Part shown: one piece after another, positions 8,914 to 17,816 of the stretch | How positions within the stretch are numbered: position 1 is the first letter of the stretch | How the letters are laid out: every line of letters begins with the position of its first letter | Source of the DNA: Flavobacterium sp. NRK F7 | GTDB taxonomy: Bacteria; Bacteroidota; Bacteroidia; Flavobacteriales; Flavobacteriaceae | Direction: 5' to 3' | DNA length: 64,000 nt | Assembly (NCBI RefSeq): GCF_024054195.1 | Contig: NZ_JAMXLB010000001.1 | Coordinates: 838,120 to 902,119 of the forward strand | Notes under the pieces: generated by a model | What the model was told of the DNA's origin: nothing | Databases searched by the model: none | The model's input: only the letters and a program-made list of their open reading frames with translations | Program-made: the position numbers and the translations under genes

Positions 8914-10305
8914 ATGAAAAAACCATATATTATAAAAAGTATCCTTTTATTAGCGAGTGTTTTTTTGCTGCAATCTTGTTTTGTAGCCAAAAATTACGAA
9001 GCTCCTAAGATAACAACCGATAAATTATATCGAACAGAACTTAGTATTGATAGCACTTCGATAGCGATGCTCTCTTGGAAAGAATTATTCTCTGATGCTT
9101 TATTACAAGGATATATCAACGAAGGATTGGAGAACAACTTAGACATGCAGATTGCACTTCAAAATATTACCGCTTCAGAAGCAATGATGAAACAAGGGAA
9201 AGCGGGTTATTTCCCTACGTTAACAGCCAATGCAACTTGGACACATCAGGAAACCTCTGAAAACAGTCAGTTTGGTAGACTTTTTAGTAGTATTGACCAA
9301 TATGAATTATCAGGAAAATTAAGTTGGGAAGCCGATATTTGGGGAAAAATAAGAAGTAATAAAAGAGCTTCTTTTGCTCAATATTTACAATCACAAGCAG
9401 CAAAACAAGCGATTCAAACGCAATTGATAGCCAATATTGCTTCTTTATACTATCAGTTGTTAGCTACCGATGCACAAATACAAGTTGTTACACAAACTAT
9501 CGAAAATAGAAACACAAGTGTAGAAGTCATTCAAGCCTTAAAAAAAGCGGGAAGTGTAAACGAAGTCGCAGTACAACAAACAGAAGCTCAAAAATATGCA
9601 ACCGAAATTATTTTGAAAGATTTGGAATACAATCGTAAAGTCTTAGAAAATACATTTAACCAACTGTTAGGAAAAGCTCCAGGAGCCGTTGCTCGATCTA
9701 CTTTTGAAGAGCAACAAATAGAAGCAGATGTTTCTGTTGGATTACCTGCTTATTTATTAAGTAAAAGACCTGATGTTGTAGCTGCAGAGCTCAATTTTAG
9801 AAATACTTTCGAATTAACCAATGTTGCCAGAAGTTATTTTTACCCTTCGTTAACGGTAAATGCAACAGGTGGTTTACAAGCTTTAGAATTAAAAGATTGG
9901 TTCAATACTAAGTCTATTTTTGCGAATATAATTACGGGTTTAACACAACCTATTTTTAATCAACGTCAAAATAAAACGCGTTTGGAAGTGGCTAAAGCCA
10001 ATCAACAAAAAGCCTATTTACAATATGAAAAAGCTTTGTTGGTTGCAGGAAAAGAAGTCTCTGACGCTTTAGCGAGTTATGAAAATGAAACCGATAAATT
10101 AAGTATTCGTGAAAAACAATTAGAAGCATTAAACAATGCAGCTACCTATTCAGACGAATTACTTCAATATGGTTTGGTTACCTATTTAGAAGTTCTAACC
10201 GCAAAAGACAATGCTTTAAATACAGAGATTAACTATATCGACAATAAATACAAACAAATGAATGCCGTAATCTCGTTATACAAAGCATTAGGTGGTGGAA
10301 ACTAA
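8914..10305 (+). CDS. Outer-membrane efflux channel, TolC/NodT family lipoprotein
   Basis: A 463-residue outer-membrane factor completing the tripartite pump. I chose the ATG at 8914 because a typical lipoprotein signal begins there (MKKPYIIKSILLLASVFLLQSC, lipobox LQSC). The upstream GTG in frame lies inside the transporter gene. The two internally repeated OEP halves are visible: YINEGLENNLDMQIALQNI with KLSWEADIWGKIRSN, then LLSKRPDVVAAELNFR with a C-terminal YGLVTYLEVLTAKDN segment. The gene is cotranscribed with the adaptor and transporter and is followed by a terminator-like hairpin. Confidence 0.93.
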   Translation: MKKPYIIKSILLLASVFLLQSCFVAKNYEAPKITTDKLYRTELSIDSTSIAMLSWKELFSDALLQGYINEGLENNLDMQIALQNITASEAMMKQGKAGYFPTLTANATWTHQETSENSQFGRLFSSIDQYELSGKLSWEADIWGKIRSNKRASFAQYLQSQAAKQAIQTQLIANIASLYYQLLATDAQIQVVTQTIENRNTSVEVIQALKKAGSVNEVAVQQTEAQKYATEIILKDLEYNRKVLENTFNQLLGKAPGAVARSTFEEQQIEADVSVGLPAYLLSKRPDVVAAELNFRNTFELTNVARSYFYPSLTVNATGGLQALELKDWFNTKSIFANIITGLTQPIFNQRQNKTRLEVAKANQQKAYLQYEKALLVAGKEVSDALASYENETDKLSIREKQLEALNNAATYSDELLQYGLVTYLEVLTAKDNALNTEINYIDNKYKQMNAVISLYKALGGGN

Positions 10306-10307
10306 TT

Positions 10308-10333
10308 AAAGCCCTGTGAAAGCAGGGTTTTCA
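10308..10333 (+). terminator. Terminator-like hairpin between efflux operon and tetR
   Basis: CCCTG-tgaaag-CAGGG with flanking A and T residues (tail TTTTCAACTTT) lies just after the channel stop. The stem is short, so read-through into the TetR gene is plausible. Confidence 0.55.
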
Positions 10334-10345
10334 ACTTTATTTTCT

Positions 10346-10927
10346 ATGGATCGAAAAAAAGAAATCATTGAAAAAGCATTAACGCATTTTCTTAAAAATG
10401 GAAGCAAAATCATTACCATGGATGATATTGCCAATGAATTTCGATTGTCTAAAAAAACGCTCTATTGTCTATTTGAAAATAAAGAAGCGCTTTTAAAAGA
10501 GGCAATAGACTTATTATGGCAAAATTTTTTAGATGAAGTGACTGTAATCAAAAGCAAAGAAGAAAATCCGCTCTTAAAAATCATTGCTATTTATAAAGTT
10601 GGTATCCAAAATATTAGCAACATCAATCCGGTTTTTTTATTTAGTTTGAAAAAATACCATCCTGATGCAATGGACGTGTATAAACACTACAAAGTATTCA
10701 TGTATGAAAATGTAGTCCGACCTTTATTAGAAGAAGCTAAAACCAAGCAATTAATTCGAAAAGATGTAGATATCGAATTGTTTCACAATATTAATTTTGA
10801 AGATATCGACGAAAAATTATGGAAATACAAGGTGTTTGAAAGCTATTCTATACCACAAGCCATTGACTACTTTGTCATTCTCAAATTAAAAGGAATTCTC
10901 ACCAAAGAAAATTTCGATTTATTCTAA
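10346..10927 (+). CDS. TetR/AcrR-family transcriptional regulator
   Basis: A 193-residue regulator. Residues about 1-50 form the TetR helix-turn-helix: MDRKKEIIEKALTHFLKNG, ITMDDIANEFRLSKKTLYCLF, NKEALL. The helical C-terminal domain would bind a ligand and dimerise. The ATG at 10346 is preferred over the in-frame GTG at 10316, because the GTG lies inside the hairpin after the efflux operon. The gene directly follows the pump genes, so regulation of the pump is likely but unproven. The last codons overlap the stop of the convergent CYTH gene by 4 bp. Confidence 0.88.
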   Translation: MDRKKEIIEKALTHFLKNGSKIITMDDIANEFRLSKKTLYCLFENKEALLKEAIDLLWQNFLDEVTVIKSKEENPLLKIIAIYKVGIQNISNINPVFLFSLKKYHPDAMDVYKHYKVFMYENVVRPLLEEAKTKQLIRKDVDIELFHNINFEDIDEKLWKYKVFESYSIPQAIDYFVILKLKGILTKENFDLF

Positions 10928-11397
10928 TTTTCCCAAGTAGTAAAAGGATTTTTACTCAAATAACTATTGTAATAACGTTCATCTGTAGTCACTTCCTTTC
11001 CTAACCAATCGGGGCGCTCAAAAGTTTCATCTTCTCTTAAAAGCTCAATTTCTGCCAGCACTAAACCTTGGTTTTCACCCGAAAAAACATCTACCTCAAA
11101 AACGTGAACCCCTACAATAACTTCATAACGAGTTTTGTCAATCATGCCTTTTTCACAAAGGGTTAATAACTGTTCGGCTTCTTCAATCGAAATTTCTTTT
11201 TCCCATTCCATTCGTGTCATTCCAGAACTCGTACTTTTACCTTTAATCGTCACATAACCATTTGCTCCTTTTATTCGAACACGAACAGTTCGTTCCGGAA
11301 CACTCGATAAATAACCTTGTACAATACGATTGTGTTTCACCGCTTCTTTCATAAAAGCATTCGAGGTAACTAAAAATTTGCGTTCAATTTCAACCAT
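10924..11397 (-). CDS. CYTH domain protein (triphosphate tunnel metalloenzyme)
   Basis: A 157-residue protein made of one CYTH domain. The N-terminal signature EIERKFLV is intact. Tunnel-lining charged residues follow in alternating strands: RTVRVRIKG, GYVTIKGKS, EWEKEIS, KTRYEV, FEVDVFSG, LAEIELL. Single-domain bacterial members of this size hydrolyse inorganic tripolyphosphate or nucleoside triphosphates with a divalent metal. It is transcribed leftward, divergent from dinB and convergent with the TetR gene. The divergent interval carries the first copy of the dispersed structured repeat. Confidence 0.9.
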   Translation of the reverse strand: MVEIERKFLVTSNAFMKEAVKHNRIVQGYLSSVPERTVRVRIKGANGYVTIKGKSTSSGMTRMEWEKEISIEEAEQLLTLCEKGMIDKTRYEVIVGVHVFEVDVFSGENQGLVLAEIELLREDETFERPDWLGKEVTTDERYYNSYLSKNPFTTWEN

Positions 11398-11415
11398 ACG
11401 TATTTTTTATTTTTT

Positions 11416-11522
11416 GAAGCTATTTCCTGCTATCCGTTACAATCTTTTATTGTTAGAAAAACCAGTTACTGTATCAATATTTGATTCGCAATAAAAGGAT
11501 TTTCACTACTATCAGGGCTAGG
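11416..11522 (+). repeat. Dispersed structured repeat, copy A
   Basis: First of three copies in the window (the others are at 30044 and 63476). The left block is GAAGC-tattt-CCTGCTATCCG and the right block AAAAGGATTTTCAC...ATCAGGGCTAG. The central inverted repeat CTTTTATTG/CAATAAAAG is perfect, with a loop of about 36 nt. Outer pairing of AGC and CCTG with CAGG and GCT is also possible. The stem sequence differs from copies B and C but stays paired, which argues for a folded RNA. The copy lies in the divergent interval between CYTH and dinB, in dinB orientation. Confidence 0.7.
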
Positions 11523-11538
11523 ATAATCAAATATACTA

Positions 11539-11546
11539 TAAATTTG
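11539..11546 (+). promoter_or_regulatory. -7 promoter element (TAAATTTG) directly before dinB
   Basis: An exact TAnnTTTG box followed by only 4 nt (taat) before the ATG at 11551. If used, transcription would start at or within the first codon. Confidence 0.5.
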
Positions 11547-11550
11547 TAAT

Positions 11551-12666
11551 ATGGAAGAGGGAATTCAATATCGAAAAATTATTCATATAGACATGGATGC
11601 CTTTTATGCTTCTGTGGAACAAATGGATAACCCCGATTTGAAAGGAAAACCAGTAGCTGTTGGAGGTAATGAAGTTCGTGGAGTAGTTAGTGCAGCCAGT
11701 TATGAAGCACGTAAATTTGGAGTGCGAAGTGCCATGAGTGGGGCTCAAGCCAAACGCAATTGTCCTGATTTAATTTTTGTAAAACCGCGATTTGATCGTT
11801 ACAAAGAAATTTCCAGAAAAATTAGAAAAATATTCTTTGATTACACTGATTTAGTAGAGCCACTTTCCTTAGATGAAGCCTATTTAGACGTTACTGTAAA
11901 CAAAAAAAACAATCCTAGTGCTTCTTTAATTGCTCAGGAAATTAGAAAACGCATTTTTGAAGAAGTAGGTCTTACCGCTTCTGCGGGTATTTCTATTAAT
12001 AAATTTGTCGCTAAAGTAGCTTCCGATTACAATAAGCCCAACGGACAAAAAACGGTTAATCCAAACGAAGTGGAAGCTTTTTTAGAAAAACTAGACATCA
12101 AAAAATTCTATGGAATTGGAAAAGTAACTGCAGAAAAAATGTACCAATTGGGGATTTTTACGGGTTATGATTTGAAACAAAAACCATTGGAATTTCTAGA
12201 AAAACATTTTAGCAACAGTGGTCCGTATTATTATCAAATTTGTAGAGGTATTCATAACAGTCAAGTTAAACCTAATCGAACGATTAAATCGGTAGGTGCT
12301 GAACGCACTTTTTTTGAAAATCTTTCTTCCGAAGTTTTTTTAGAAGAAAAAATAATCAGTATTGCTAACGAACTAGAAAAGCGCTTGCAAAAAAGTAAAA
12401 TTGCAGGCAAGACCATTACGCTAAAATTAAAATATTCTGACTTTTCATTACAAACTAGAAGTAAAACATTACCCTATTATATTTCCGATAAAAGTTTGTT
12501 AATTGATGTAGCCAAAGAGTTATTGTATCAAGAACGATTAAAAGACTCCGTACGCCTTTTGGGTTTGTCCTTGCATAATTTAAACAATCAAGAATCAAAA
12601 AAAACACAAGAGCCCAAACAAAAAAGTATATCCATACAGCTCCAATTTGATTTTAAAGAATACTAA
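11551..12666 (+). CDS. dinB: DNA polymerase IV (Y-family translesion polymerase)
   Basis: A 371-residue error-prone polymerase that copies past damaged bases. The palm motif KIIHIDMDAFYASVEQ with the first metal ligands is near the N-terminus. PLSLDEAYLDVT carries the second catalytic acidic pair. SAGISINKFVAKVASDYNKPNG is the typical finger/palm segment. The helix-hairpin-helix thumb (KKFYGIGKVTAEKMYQLG) and the little-finger domain (SVGAERTFFENL) follow. No canonical beta-clamp motif is obvious at the C-terminus, though SIQLQFDF could serve. A symmetric terminator follows. Confidence 0.95.
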   Translation: MEEGIQYRKIIHIDMDAFYASVEQMDNPDLKGKPVAVGGNEVRGVVSAASYEARKFGVRSAMSGAQAKRNCPDLIFVKPRFDRYKEISRKIRKIFFDYTDLVEPLSLDEAYLDVTVNKKNNPSASLIAQEIRKRIFEEVGLTASAGISINKFVAKVASDYNKPNGQKTVNPNEVEAFLEKLDIKKFYGIGKVTAEKMYQLGIFTGYDLKQKPLEFLEKHFSNSGPYYYQICRGIHNSQVKPNRTIKSVGAERTFFENLSSEVFLEEKIISIANELEKRLQKSKIAGKTITLKLKYSDFSLQTRSKTLPYYISDKSLLIDVAKELLYQERLKDSVRLLGLSLHNLNNQESKKTQEPKQKSISIQLQFDFKEY

Positions 12667-12694
12667 AAAAGCAACTCTATAGAGTTGCTTTTTA
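12664..12694. terminator. Bidirectional terminator between dinB and the BI-1 gene
   Basis: AAAAAAGCAACTC-tata-GAGTTGCTTTTT is symmetric with A-run and T-run flanks. It can serve dinB (+) and the BI-1 gene (-), which converge here. Confidence 0.85.
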
Positions 12695-12713
12695 AATGTA
12701 TAATTAAAAAAAA

Positions 12714-13475
12714 TTAATCTCTACTTGATAGTTTTGCTAGAAGTCTTAAAAATTCAATGTACAACCATACTAAAGTAATCATTAATCCCATAGCACTAAA
12801 CCATTCCATATATTTAGGATAGTTTCTTTCTGCACCTTTTTCAATTTGATCAAAATCTAAAAATAAATTTAAAGAAGCGATTAGAATTACAAAAACACTA
12901 ATCCCAATACTCATTAATGAGTTGCCTCTGTGTACGGGTTCGAAATTAATGAAAAAAGATAGAATCCAAGATAATAAATAGTAAGTAGCAATTGCAAAAG
13001 TAGCAGCAATTACAATCGATTTGAATTTTTCAGTAACTTTTACAATTTGATATTTATACAAAGCAAAGCAAATAATAAAGGTTACAAAAGTACAACTTAC
13101 CGCTTGAATTACAATTCCTGGATAGGCTGCTTCAAAAAACGCTGAAATTCCTCCAATAAATAAACCTTCAAATAAAGCATAACCTGGAGCTACCCAAGTA
13201 GATGTTTCCGGTTTGAAAGAAGCAATTAAGACTAATACAAAACCTACAATTCCTCCTCCAATTGCAAACAGCATTGGATTATAACCATTGTAAGCGAGTA
13301 ACCATGTTCCTATAGCAGAAAATAATAAGGTAGCTAATAAAATAAAACTTTTATTCATAGCACCGCTAACAGTCATTGTTTCTTCATAAGAAATAACAGT
13401 TGCATCCTCAACAGTTCTAGACGTGTTGTTAAATGCTTTAGATCCTAAAAAAGGGTTTTTCGATTTTAAATTCAT
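12714..13475 (-). CDS. Bax inhibitor-1/YccA family membrane protein
   Basis: A 253-residue integral membrane protein with about seven helices (from MNKSFILLATLLFSAIGTWLLA to GLMITLVWLYIEFLRLLAKL). It has the family's Gly-rich helix contexts and the C-terminal segment FDQIEKGAERNYPKYMEWF before the last helix. Related bacterial proteins conduct Ca2+/H+, but the physiological role here is unknown. I chose ATG 13475 (MNLKSKNPFLG). The longer frame would need a TTG that lies inside the TATATTTG promoter box. It is probably expressed separately from the upstream pyruvate kinase gene. Confidence 0.87.
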   Translation of the reverse strand: MNLKSKNPFLGSKAFNNTSRTVEDATVISYEETMTVSGAMNKSFILLATLLFSAIGTWLLAYNGYNPMLFAIGGGIVGFVLVLIASFKPETSTWVAPGYALFEGLFIGGISAFFEAAYPGIVIQAVSCTFVTFIICFALYKYQIVKVTEKFKSIVIAATFAIATYYLLSWILSFFINFEPVHRGNSLMSIGISVFVILIASLNLFLDFDQIEKGAERNYPKYMEWFSAMGLMITLVWLYIEFLRLLAKLSSRD

Positions 13476-13493
13476 ATGATTTACTATTTTTAA

Positions 13494-13501
13494 CAAATAT
13501 A
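13494..13501 (-). promoter_or_regulatory. -7 promoter element (TATATTTG) of the BI-1 gene
   Basis: On the minus strand an exact TAnnTTTG box lies 18 nt before ATG 13475. It overlaps the TTG that would start the longer reading frame and so supports the shorter start. Confidence 0.6.
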
Positions 13502-13505
13502 CACA

Positions 13506-14936
13506 TTATTCTATTTCAGAAACACGTAAGGTGTTTACCATTCCTTTTTTAACAATTGGCATGGCTGCTAAGTTGATTACCATGTCACCAGGCTTAACAT
13601 AACCTCTTTCTTTACATATTTGATTAATATCATCTACCGTATCATCTGTACTTACAAATTTATCATAGTAATACGCTCTCACACCCCATAATAAGTTTAA
13701 TTGTGTTAAAATGCGTTTGTTAGAAGTAAATACTAAAATATGAGATTTTGGTCTCCAAGCCGAAATTTGAAAAGCGGTATACCCACTATTTGTTAAAGTT
13801 GTTATGGCTTTAGCAGCAATATCATCAGCCATAATGGCAGCATGATAACAAATCGATTTTGTAATAAAACGTTTGGTGCGTACATGTGGTGCATTTAAAG
13901 GTACTTTAATAAGTGGTGAATCTTCAACGCTTTCAATAATACGTGTCATGGTTTCAATAACTTGAACGGGATAATTACCTACAGACGTTTCTCCAGAAAG
14001 CATTACTGCATCCGCTCCATCCATAACCGAATTCGCAACGTCATTTACTTCTGCACGCGTAGGTGTTAAACTCGTAATCATGGTTTCCATCATTTGTGTT
14101 GCTACAATTACAGGAATTCGAGCTGTTTTCGCTCTGTGAATTAATTTCTTTTGAATTAACGGAACTTGTTCTGCAGGAATTTCCACACCTAAATCGCCAC
14201 GAGCTACCATTAAAGCATCACAAAAAGCAACAATTTTATCTATGTTTTCTACTGCTTCTGGTTTTTCAATTTTAGCTACGATTGGAATTTTATGATCAGA
14301 ATGTTTGGCAATCAAGTCTTGTAATTCTTCTAAATCTTTTGGAGTTCTTACAAATGATAAAGCAATCCAATCTACTTTATTTTCAATCGCAAAAATGGCA
14401 TCTTTAATGTCTTTTTTAGTTAAGGCAGGTAAAGAAACTTTCGTGTTCGGTAAATTAACTCCTTTTTTTGATTTTAAGGGACCTCCTTGAATAACTACTG
14501 CTTCAACTTCTGTCTTTTTATCTGTTTTAACGACTTCAAAAATAAGTTTACCATCATCTAAAAGAATCCGTTCTCCTGCATTCACATCTTTTGGAAATGC
14601 TTTGTAATTCATGTATACTTTAGAAGCAGTTCCTAAGATGTCTTCAGCTGTTGTAAAAGTTATTTTATCCCCTTTGGCAACGACAACATCTTCTTTCATT
14701 ACTCCAACTCTCAATTTTGGTCCTTGTAAATCACCTAGAATAGAAGTAGTATAACCAAATTCTTCATTCAGTTCTCGAATCATGTCTATTCTTTCTTTTA
14801 CATCTTCATAATCAGCATGTGAAAAGTTAATTCTGAAAACATTAACTCCAGCTTCGATCATGTCTTTTAAAACTTCTTTTGAACTAGTTGCAGGTCCTAA
14901 TGTAGCTACAATTTTGGTCTTTTTTGTTGTTGGCAT
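13506..14936 (-). CDS. pyk: Pyruvate kinase
   Basis: A 476-residue glycolytic enzyme that transfers phosphate from phosphoenolpyruvate to ADP, giving pyruvate and ATP. It shows KIVATLGPATSS and the RINFSHA substrate loop near the N-terminus, a B domain inserted after about residue 70, KIEKPEAVENID (catalytic Lys and metal-binding Glu), VARGDLGVEIP and the MMETMI helix with RAEVNDVANSVMDGADAVMLSGE. The C-terminal domain carries the nucleotide/effector region. It begins 5 nt after the stop of the IPExxxVDY gene, so the two form an operon. Confidence 0.97.
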   Translation of the reverse strand: MPTTKKTKIVATLGPATSSKEVLKDMIEAGVNVFRINFSHADYEDVKERIDMIRELNEEFGYTTSILGDLQGPKLRVGVMKEDVVVAKGDKITFTTAEDILGTASKVYMNYKAFPKDVNAGERILLDDGKLIFEVVKTDKKTEVEAVVIQGGPLKSKKGVNLPNTKVSLPALTKKDIKDAIFAIENKVDWIALSFVRTPKDLEELQDLIAKHSDHKIPIVAKIEKPEAVENIDKIVAFCDALMVARGDLGVEIPAEQVPLIQKKLIHRAKTARIPVIVATQMMETMITSLTPTRAEVNDVANSVMDGADAVMLSGETSVGNYPVQVIETMTRIIESVEDSPLIKVPLNAPHVRTKRFITKSICYHAAIMADDIAAKAITTLTNSGYTAFQISAWRPKSHILVFTSNKRILTQLNLLWGVRAYYYDKFVSTDDTVDDINQICKERGYVKPGDMVINLAAMPIVKKGMVNTLRVSEIE

Positions 14937-14941
14937 TTTAA

Positions 14942-15418
14942 TTAAAAAATTAAATTATTTTTTGATTTAAGTTTGTTTTGGTCAATACGGTACACCATGG
15001 AAATTTGGGAAATCTTTGAAAGTTTTTGAATTATTTTTTCTAAAGGAAAAATAACTGTTTCCATATTTTCAATTTTCAAAATATAATCCGCTTTTTTAAA
15101 TTCAGGTACCACATACATTGTAACATCTACCGAATCGAAAATTCCATTAGTTGTTTTTTCAGAGGGAATAGCTGTTGCTTTATTTTCAAATACATTCCAA
15201 ATGATATCGTGAATTTCATCATCAAAGATAAAATGACTGAATTCACTTTTACCTTCTTTTGTTTCTATTTCGATATTCGAATTACTTTTGCTTAGCTGAA
15301 TTTGTAATGCTTTATTAATAAAATAGGCTAAACGATAGTCTTCAAGGCTAGAATGTATGGCAATAAGCTCATAATCTATCGAAATAAAATCATTTATTTG
15401 AATTTTATGAATAGCCAT
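14942..15418 (-). CDS. IPExxxVDY family protein (function unknown)
   Basis: A 158-residue soluble protein typical of flavobacteria, named for a conserved motif seen here in the variant form VPEFKKADY (about residues 114-122). No membrane segment or catalytic motif is visible. The C-terminus ends soon after MVYRIDQNKLKSKN. It is tightly coupled to pyk (5 nt) and lies 113 nt after rnc on the same strand. This gene order suggests a housekeeping or regulatory role, but no function can be stated from sequence. Confidence 0.85.
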   Translation of the reverse strand: MAIHKIQINDFISIDYELIAIHSSLEDYRLAYFINKALQIQLSKSNSNIEIETKEGKSEFSHFIFDDEIHDIIWNVFENKATAIPSEKTTNGIFDSVDVTMYVVPEFKKADYILKIENMETVIFPLEKIIQKLSKISQISMVYRIDQNKLKSKNNLIF

Positions 15419-15531
15419 ATCTCTTAAAAATAAGTTGTAAATATACTATTTAAAATAAATAAAAAGTATTGTTTTTAAAGAAGTTAAGGATAGTTTACTA
15501 ACGAAAACGTTTTAGTTACGACATATGATCG

Positions 15532-16275
15532 TTATTTTTTGTCTATTTTTTCTTGAAGCGCAAAATAGGCTCTTTTGGCTGCTTTTTCTTCTGCTTTTTT
15601 CTTAGATGTTGCTCTGCCTTTGGCTACTATTTTTTGATCAATAGTAAGTTTAACTCCAAAATATTTTTGTTCTTCAATTCCTGTATCATCAAAAACCTCA
15701 AAATTGAATTGCTTTTTTTCTTTTTGACACCATTCAATGACTAAGCTTTTATAACTAATTACTTTTCCTTCTAATTTTGGAATGTCTACGTATGGCTCAA
15801 TAACTTTGTCATAAATGAATTTTTCACAAAAAGGAAAACCTCTATCTAAATAAATTGCCCCTATAAATGCTTCAAAAATATTACCGTGTATATTTTCTCC
15901 AAAATGCTGTGGATTTACTTTACTTTCCACAAATTGTATTAAATTGAAATCTCTACCTAACTCATTTAAATGTTCTCTACTCACAATTTTAGAGCGCATT
16001 TTAGTGAGATACCCTTCGTCTCCAGTAGGAACTTCATTGTATAAATGAGCTGCGATAACACTACCAAGCATAGCGTCACCCAAGAATTCTAAACGTTCAT
16101 AATTAAAAGGATTCCCATTGTCGTCTTGTTTGTTAGATGATCGATGTGTAAATGCTTTCCTATAATAACGCAAGTTTAAAGGCTTAAAGCCTAATATTTT
16201 GGTAATTTTTTCAAAAAAAATCCCGTCTTCAGGAGAACGGGAATTTTTTATTATTTTTTTAAATAATTTACGCAT
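15532..16275 (-). CDS. rnc: Ribonuclease III
   Basis: A 247-residue double-strand-specific endoribonuclease acting in rRNA and mRNA processing. The catalytic RNase III domain covers about residues 20-165, with the signature NYERLEFLGDAMLGSVIAAHLY and the second acidic cluster NIFEAFIGAIYLDRG. A dsRNA-binding domain covers about 175-243 (YKSLVIEWCQKEKK, GRATSKKKAEEKAAKRAYFAL). It follows fabF after 5 nt. The acpP-fabF-rnc order is widespread in bacteria. Confidence 0.97.
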   Translation of the reverse strand: MRKLFKKIIKNSRSPEDGIFFEKITKILGFKPLNLRYYRKAFTHRSSNKQDDNGNPFNYERLEFLGDAMLGSVIAAHLYNEVPTGDEGYLTKMRSKIVSREHLNELGRDFNLIQFVESKVNPQHFGENIHGNIFEAFIGAIYLDRGFPFCEKFIYDKVIEPYVDIPKLEGKVISYKSLVIEWCQKEKKQFNFEVFDDTGIEEQKYFGVKLTIDQKIVAKGRATSKKKAEEKAAKRAYFALQEKIDKK

Positions 16276-16280
16276 ATAAA

Positions 16281-17534
16281 TTATGCTTCAAGTTTTTTAA
16301 ATAATACACATGCATTGTGTCCTCCAAAACCAAAAGTATTACTCATTGCAATCTTAATATCTCTCTTTTGAGCCTTATTAAGAGTTAAATTTAATTCTGG
16401 ATTAATATTCTCGTCTACAGTTGTATGATTAATCGTTGGAGGAATTATACCATTTTTTATGGCTAAAATAGAAGCAATAGCTTCAATTCCACCAGCAGCA
16501 CCTAACAAGTGACCTGTCATAGATTTGGTAGAATTAATATTGATATTTTTAGCATGATCACCAAAAACAGCACTAATAGCTTTTAACTCTGCAACATCTC
16601 CTAAAGGTGTAGAAGTTCCGTGTGTGTTGATATGTTCTACTTCTTCAGGTTTCACACCAGCATCACGTAAGCAGTTTTCCATAACAGCAATTACACCAAT
16701 TCCTTCCGGATGTGGAGCTGTTAAATGATAGGCATCCGAAGACATTCCACCGCCACCTATTTCACAGTAAATTTTGGCACCACGTGCTTTAGCGTGTTCA
16801 TATTCTTCCAAAACTAATGCACCGGCACCTTCTCCTAATACAAACCCATCACGAGTGGCATCAAAAGGTCTAGAAGCTGTTTCTGGACTATCATTACGAG
16901 TAGATAAAGCATGCATTGAATTAAAACCACCCATTCCTGCTATAGTAACTGCGGCTTCTGAACCACCTGAAATGATTACATCACACATTCCTAAACGAAT
17001 ATAATTGAAAGCATCAATCATGGCATTCGCAGAAGAAGCACAAGCAGAAACAGTAGTGTAATTAGGTCCCATAAAACCATTTCGCATAGAAATGTGTGCA
17101 GGAGCAATATCGGCAATCATTTTAGGAATGAAAAACGGGTTAAATCTCGGTGTTCCATCTCCAGCAGCGTAACTTAAAACCTCTTCTTGGAAAGTTTCTA
17201 AACCACCAATTCCTGCTCCCCAAATTACACCTACACGGTGTTTGTTGATGTTTTCAGGTGTGATACCTGCATCTTTTATCGCTTCATCACTAGCAACGAT
17301 AGCATATTGCGAAAATTTATCTAAACGTCTCGCTTCTTTTCTGTCGATGAAGTCTTCCACTTTGAAGTTTTTTACTTCACAAGCAAATTTAGTCTTATGT
17401 TTTTCAGTATCATAATAGGTAATGGGAGCAGCACCGCTTTTTCCGCTGATCAACGCATCCCAATATTCTTGAATGTTATTTCCTATTGGAGTTAGCGCTC
17501 CTAAACCAGTTACAACAACACGCTTTAATTGCAT
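16281..17534 (-). CDS. fabF: 3-oxoacyl-[acyl-carrier-protein] synthase II
   Basis: A 417-residue condensing enzyme of fatty-acid elongation that joins malonyl-ACP to an acyl-ACP. It begins MQLKRVVVTGLGALTPIG. The active-site Cys is in TTVSACASSANAMI, the two His are in NTHGTSTPLGD and STKSMTGHLLGAAGG, and the C-terminal glycine loop is NTFGFGGHNACVLF. Full length. It lies between acpP and rnc. Its 288-nt leader contains a transcription-terminator hairpin of acpP, a perfect palindrome and a second terminator-like hairpin only about 18 nt from the start, which suggests control independent of acpP. Confidence 0.97.
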   Translation of the reverse strand: MQLKRVVVTGLGALTPIGNNIQEYWDALISGKSGAAPITYYDTEKHKTKFACEVKNFKVEDFIDRKEARRLDKFSQYAIVASDEAIKDAGITPENINKHRVGVIWGAGIGGLETFQEEVLSYAAGDGTPRFNPFFIPKMIADIAPAHISMRNGFMGPNYTTVSACASSANAMIDAFNYIRLGMCDVIISGGSEAAVTIAGMGGFNSMHALSTRNDSPETASRPFDATRDGFVLGEGAGALVLEEYEHAKARGAKIYCEIGGGGMSSDAYHLTAPHPEGIGVIAVMENCLRDAGVKPEEVEHINTHGTSTPLGDVAELKAISAVFGDHAKNININSTKSMTGHLLGAAGGIEAIASILAIKNGIIPPTINHTTVDENINPELNLTLNKAQKRDIKIAMSNTFGFGGHNACVLFKKLEA

Positions 17535-17552
17535 ATAAATATGTTTTGATTA

Positions 17553-17603
17553 TATAAAAAAACCCAAAGTGCTTTTAATAATAACTAAAAGAAACAATGG
17601 GTA
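17553..17603 (-). terminator. Terminator-like hairpin in the fabF leader (possible attenuator)
   Basis: On the minus strand ACCCA...TGGGT encloses CTTTTA/TAAAAG and is followed by TTTTTTT. The poly-T ends about 18 nt before the fabF ATG. This is the form of an intrinsic terminator placed inside a leader. No clear promoter was seen between it and the start codon. Confidence 0.55.
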
Positions 17604-17621
17604 TTACATAGTTTATTTTTA

Positions 17622-17638
17622 TGATTGTAATACAATCA
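17622..17638. promoter_or_regulatory. Perfect palindrome upstream of fabF, candidate operator
   Basis: TGATTGTAATACAATCA has perfect 8-bp arms around a single central base. It lies between the acpP terminator and the fabF leader hairpin, about 90 nt from the fabF start. Size and symmetry fit a dimeric repressor site, perhaps for a fatty-acid regulator. No such regulator gene is present nearby. Confidence 0.4.
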
Positions 17639-17783
17639 ATGTTTTCTACTAATAAAATAAATTTCTCGTTATAAATATATAAAAATATAATTAAAAACTT
17701 ATTTAATGAATCTTTAATCATAATTTAATATATAATTAAAGACTACCTTAATTATAATAAGGTGAAGAGAAAAGCGAAACAAG

Positions 17784-17816
17784 AACACCCAAATGATATT
17801 ACATCAATTGGGTGTT
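17784..17816 (-). terminator. Terminator after acpP
   Basis: AACACCCAA and TTGGGTGTT form a 9-bp stem directly after the acpP stop on the minus strand. A moderately T-rich tail follows (TTCTTGTTTCGCTTTTC). It would let acpP be transcribed more than fabF. Confidence 0.65.
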
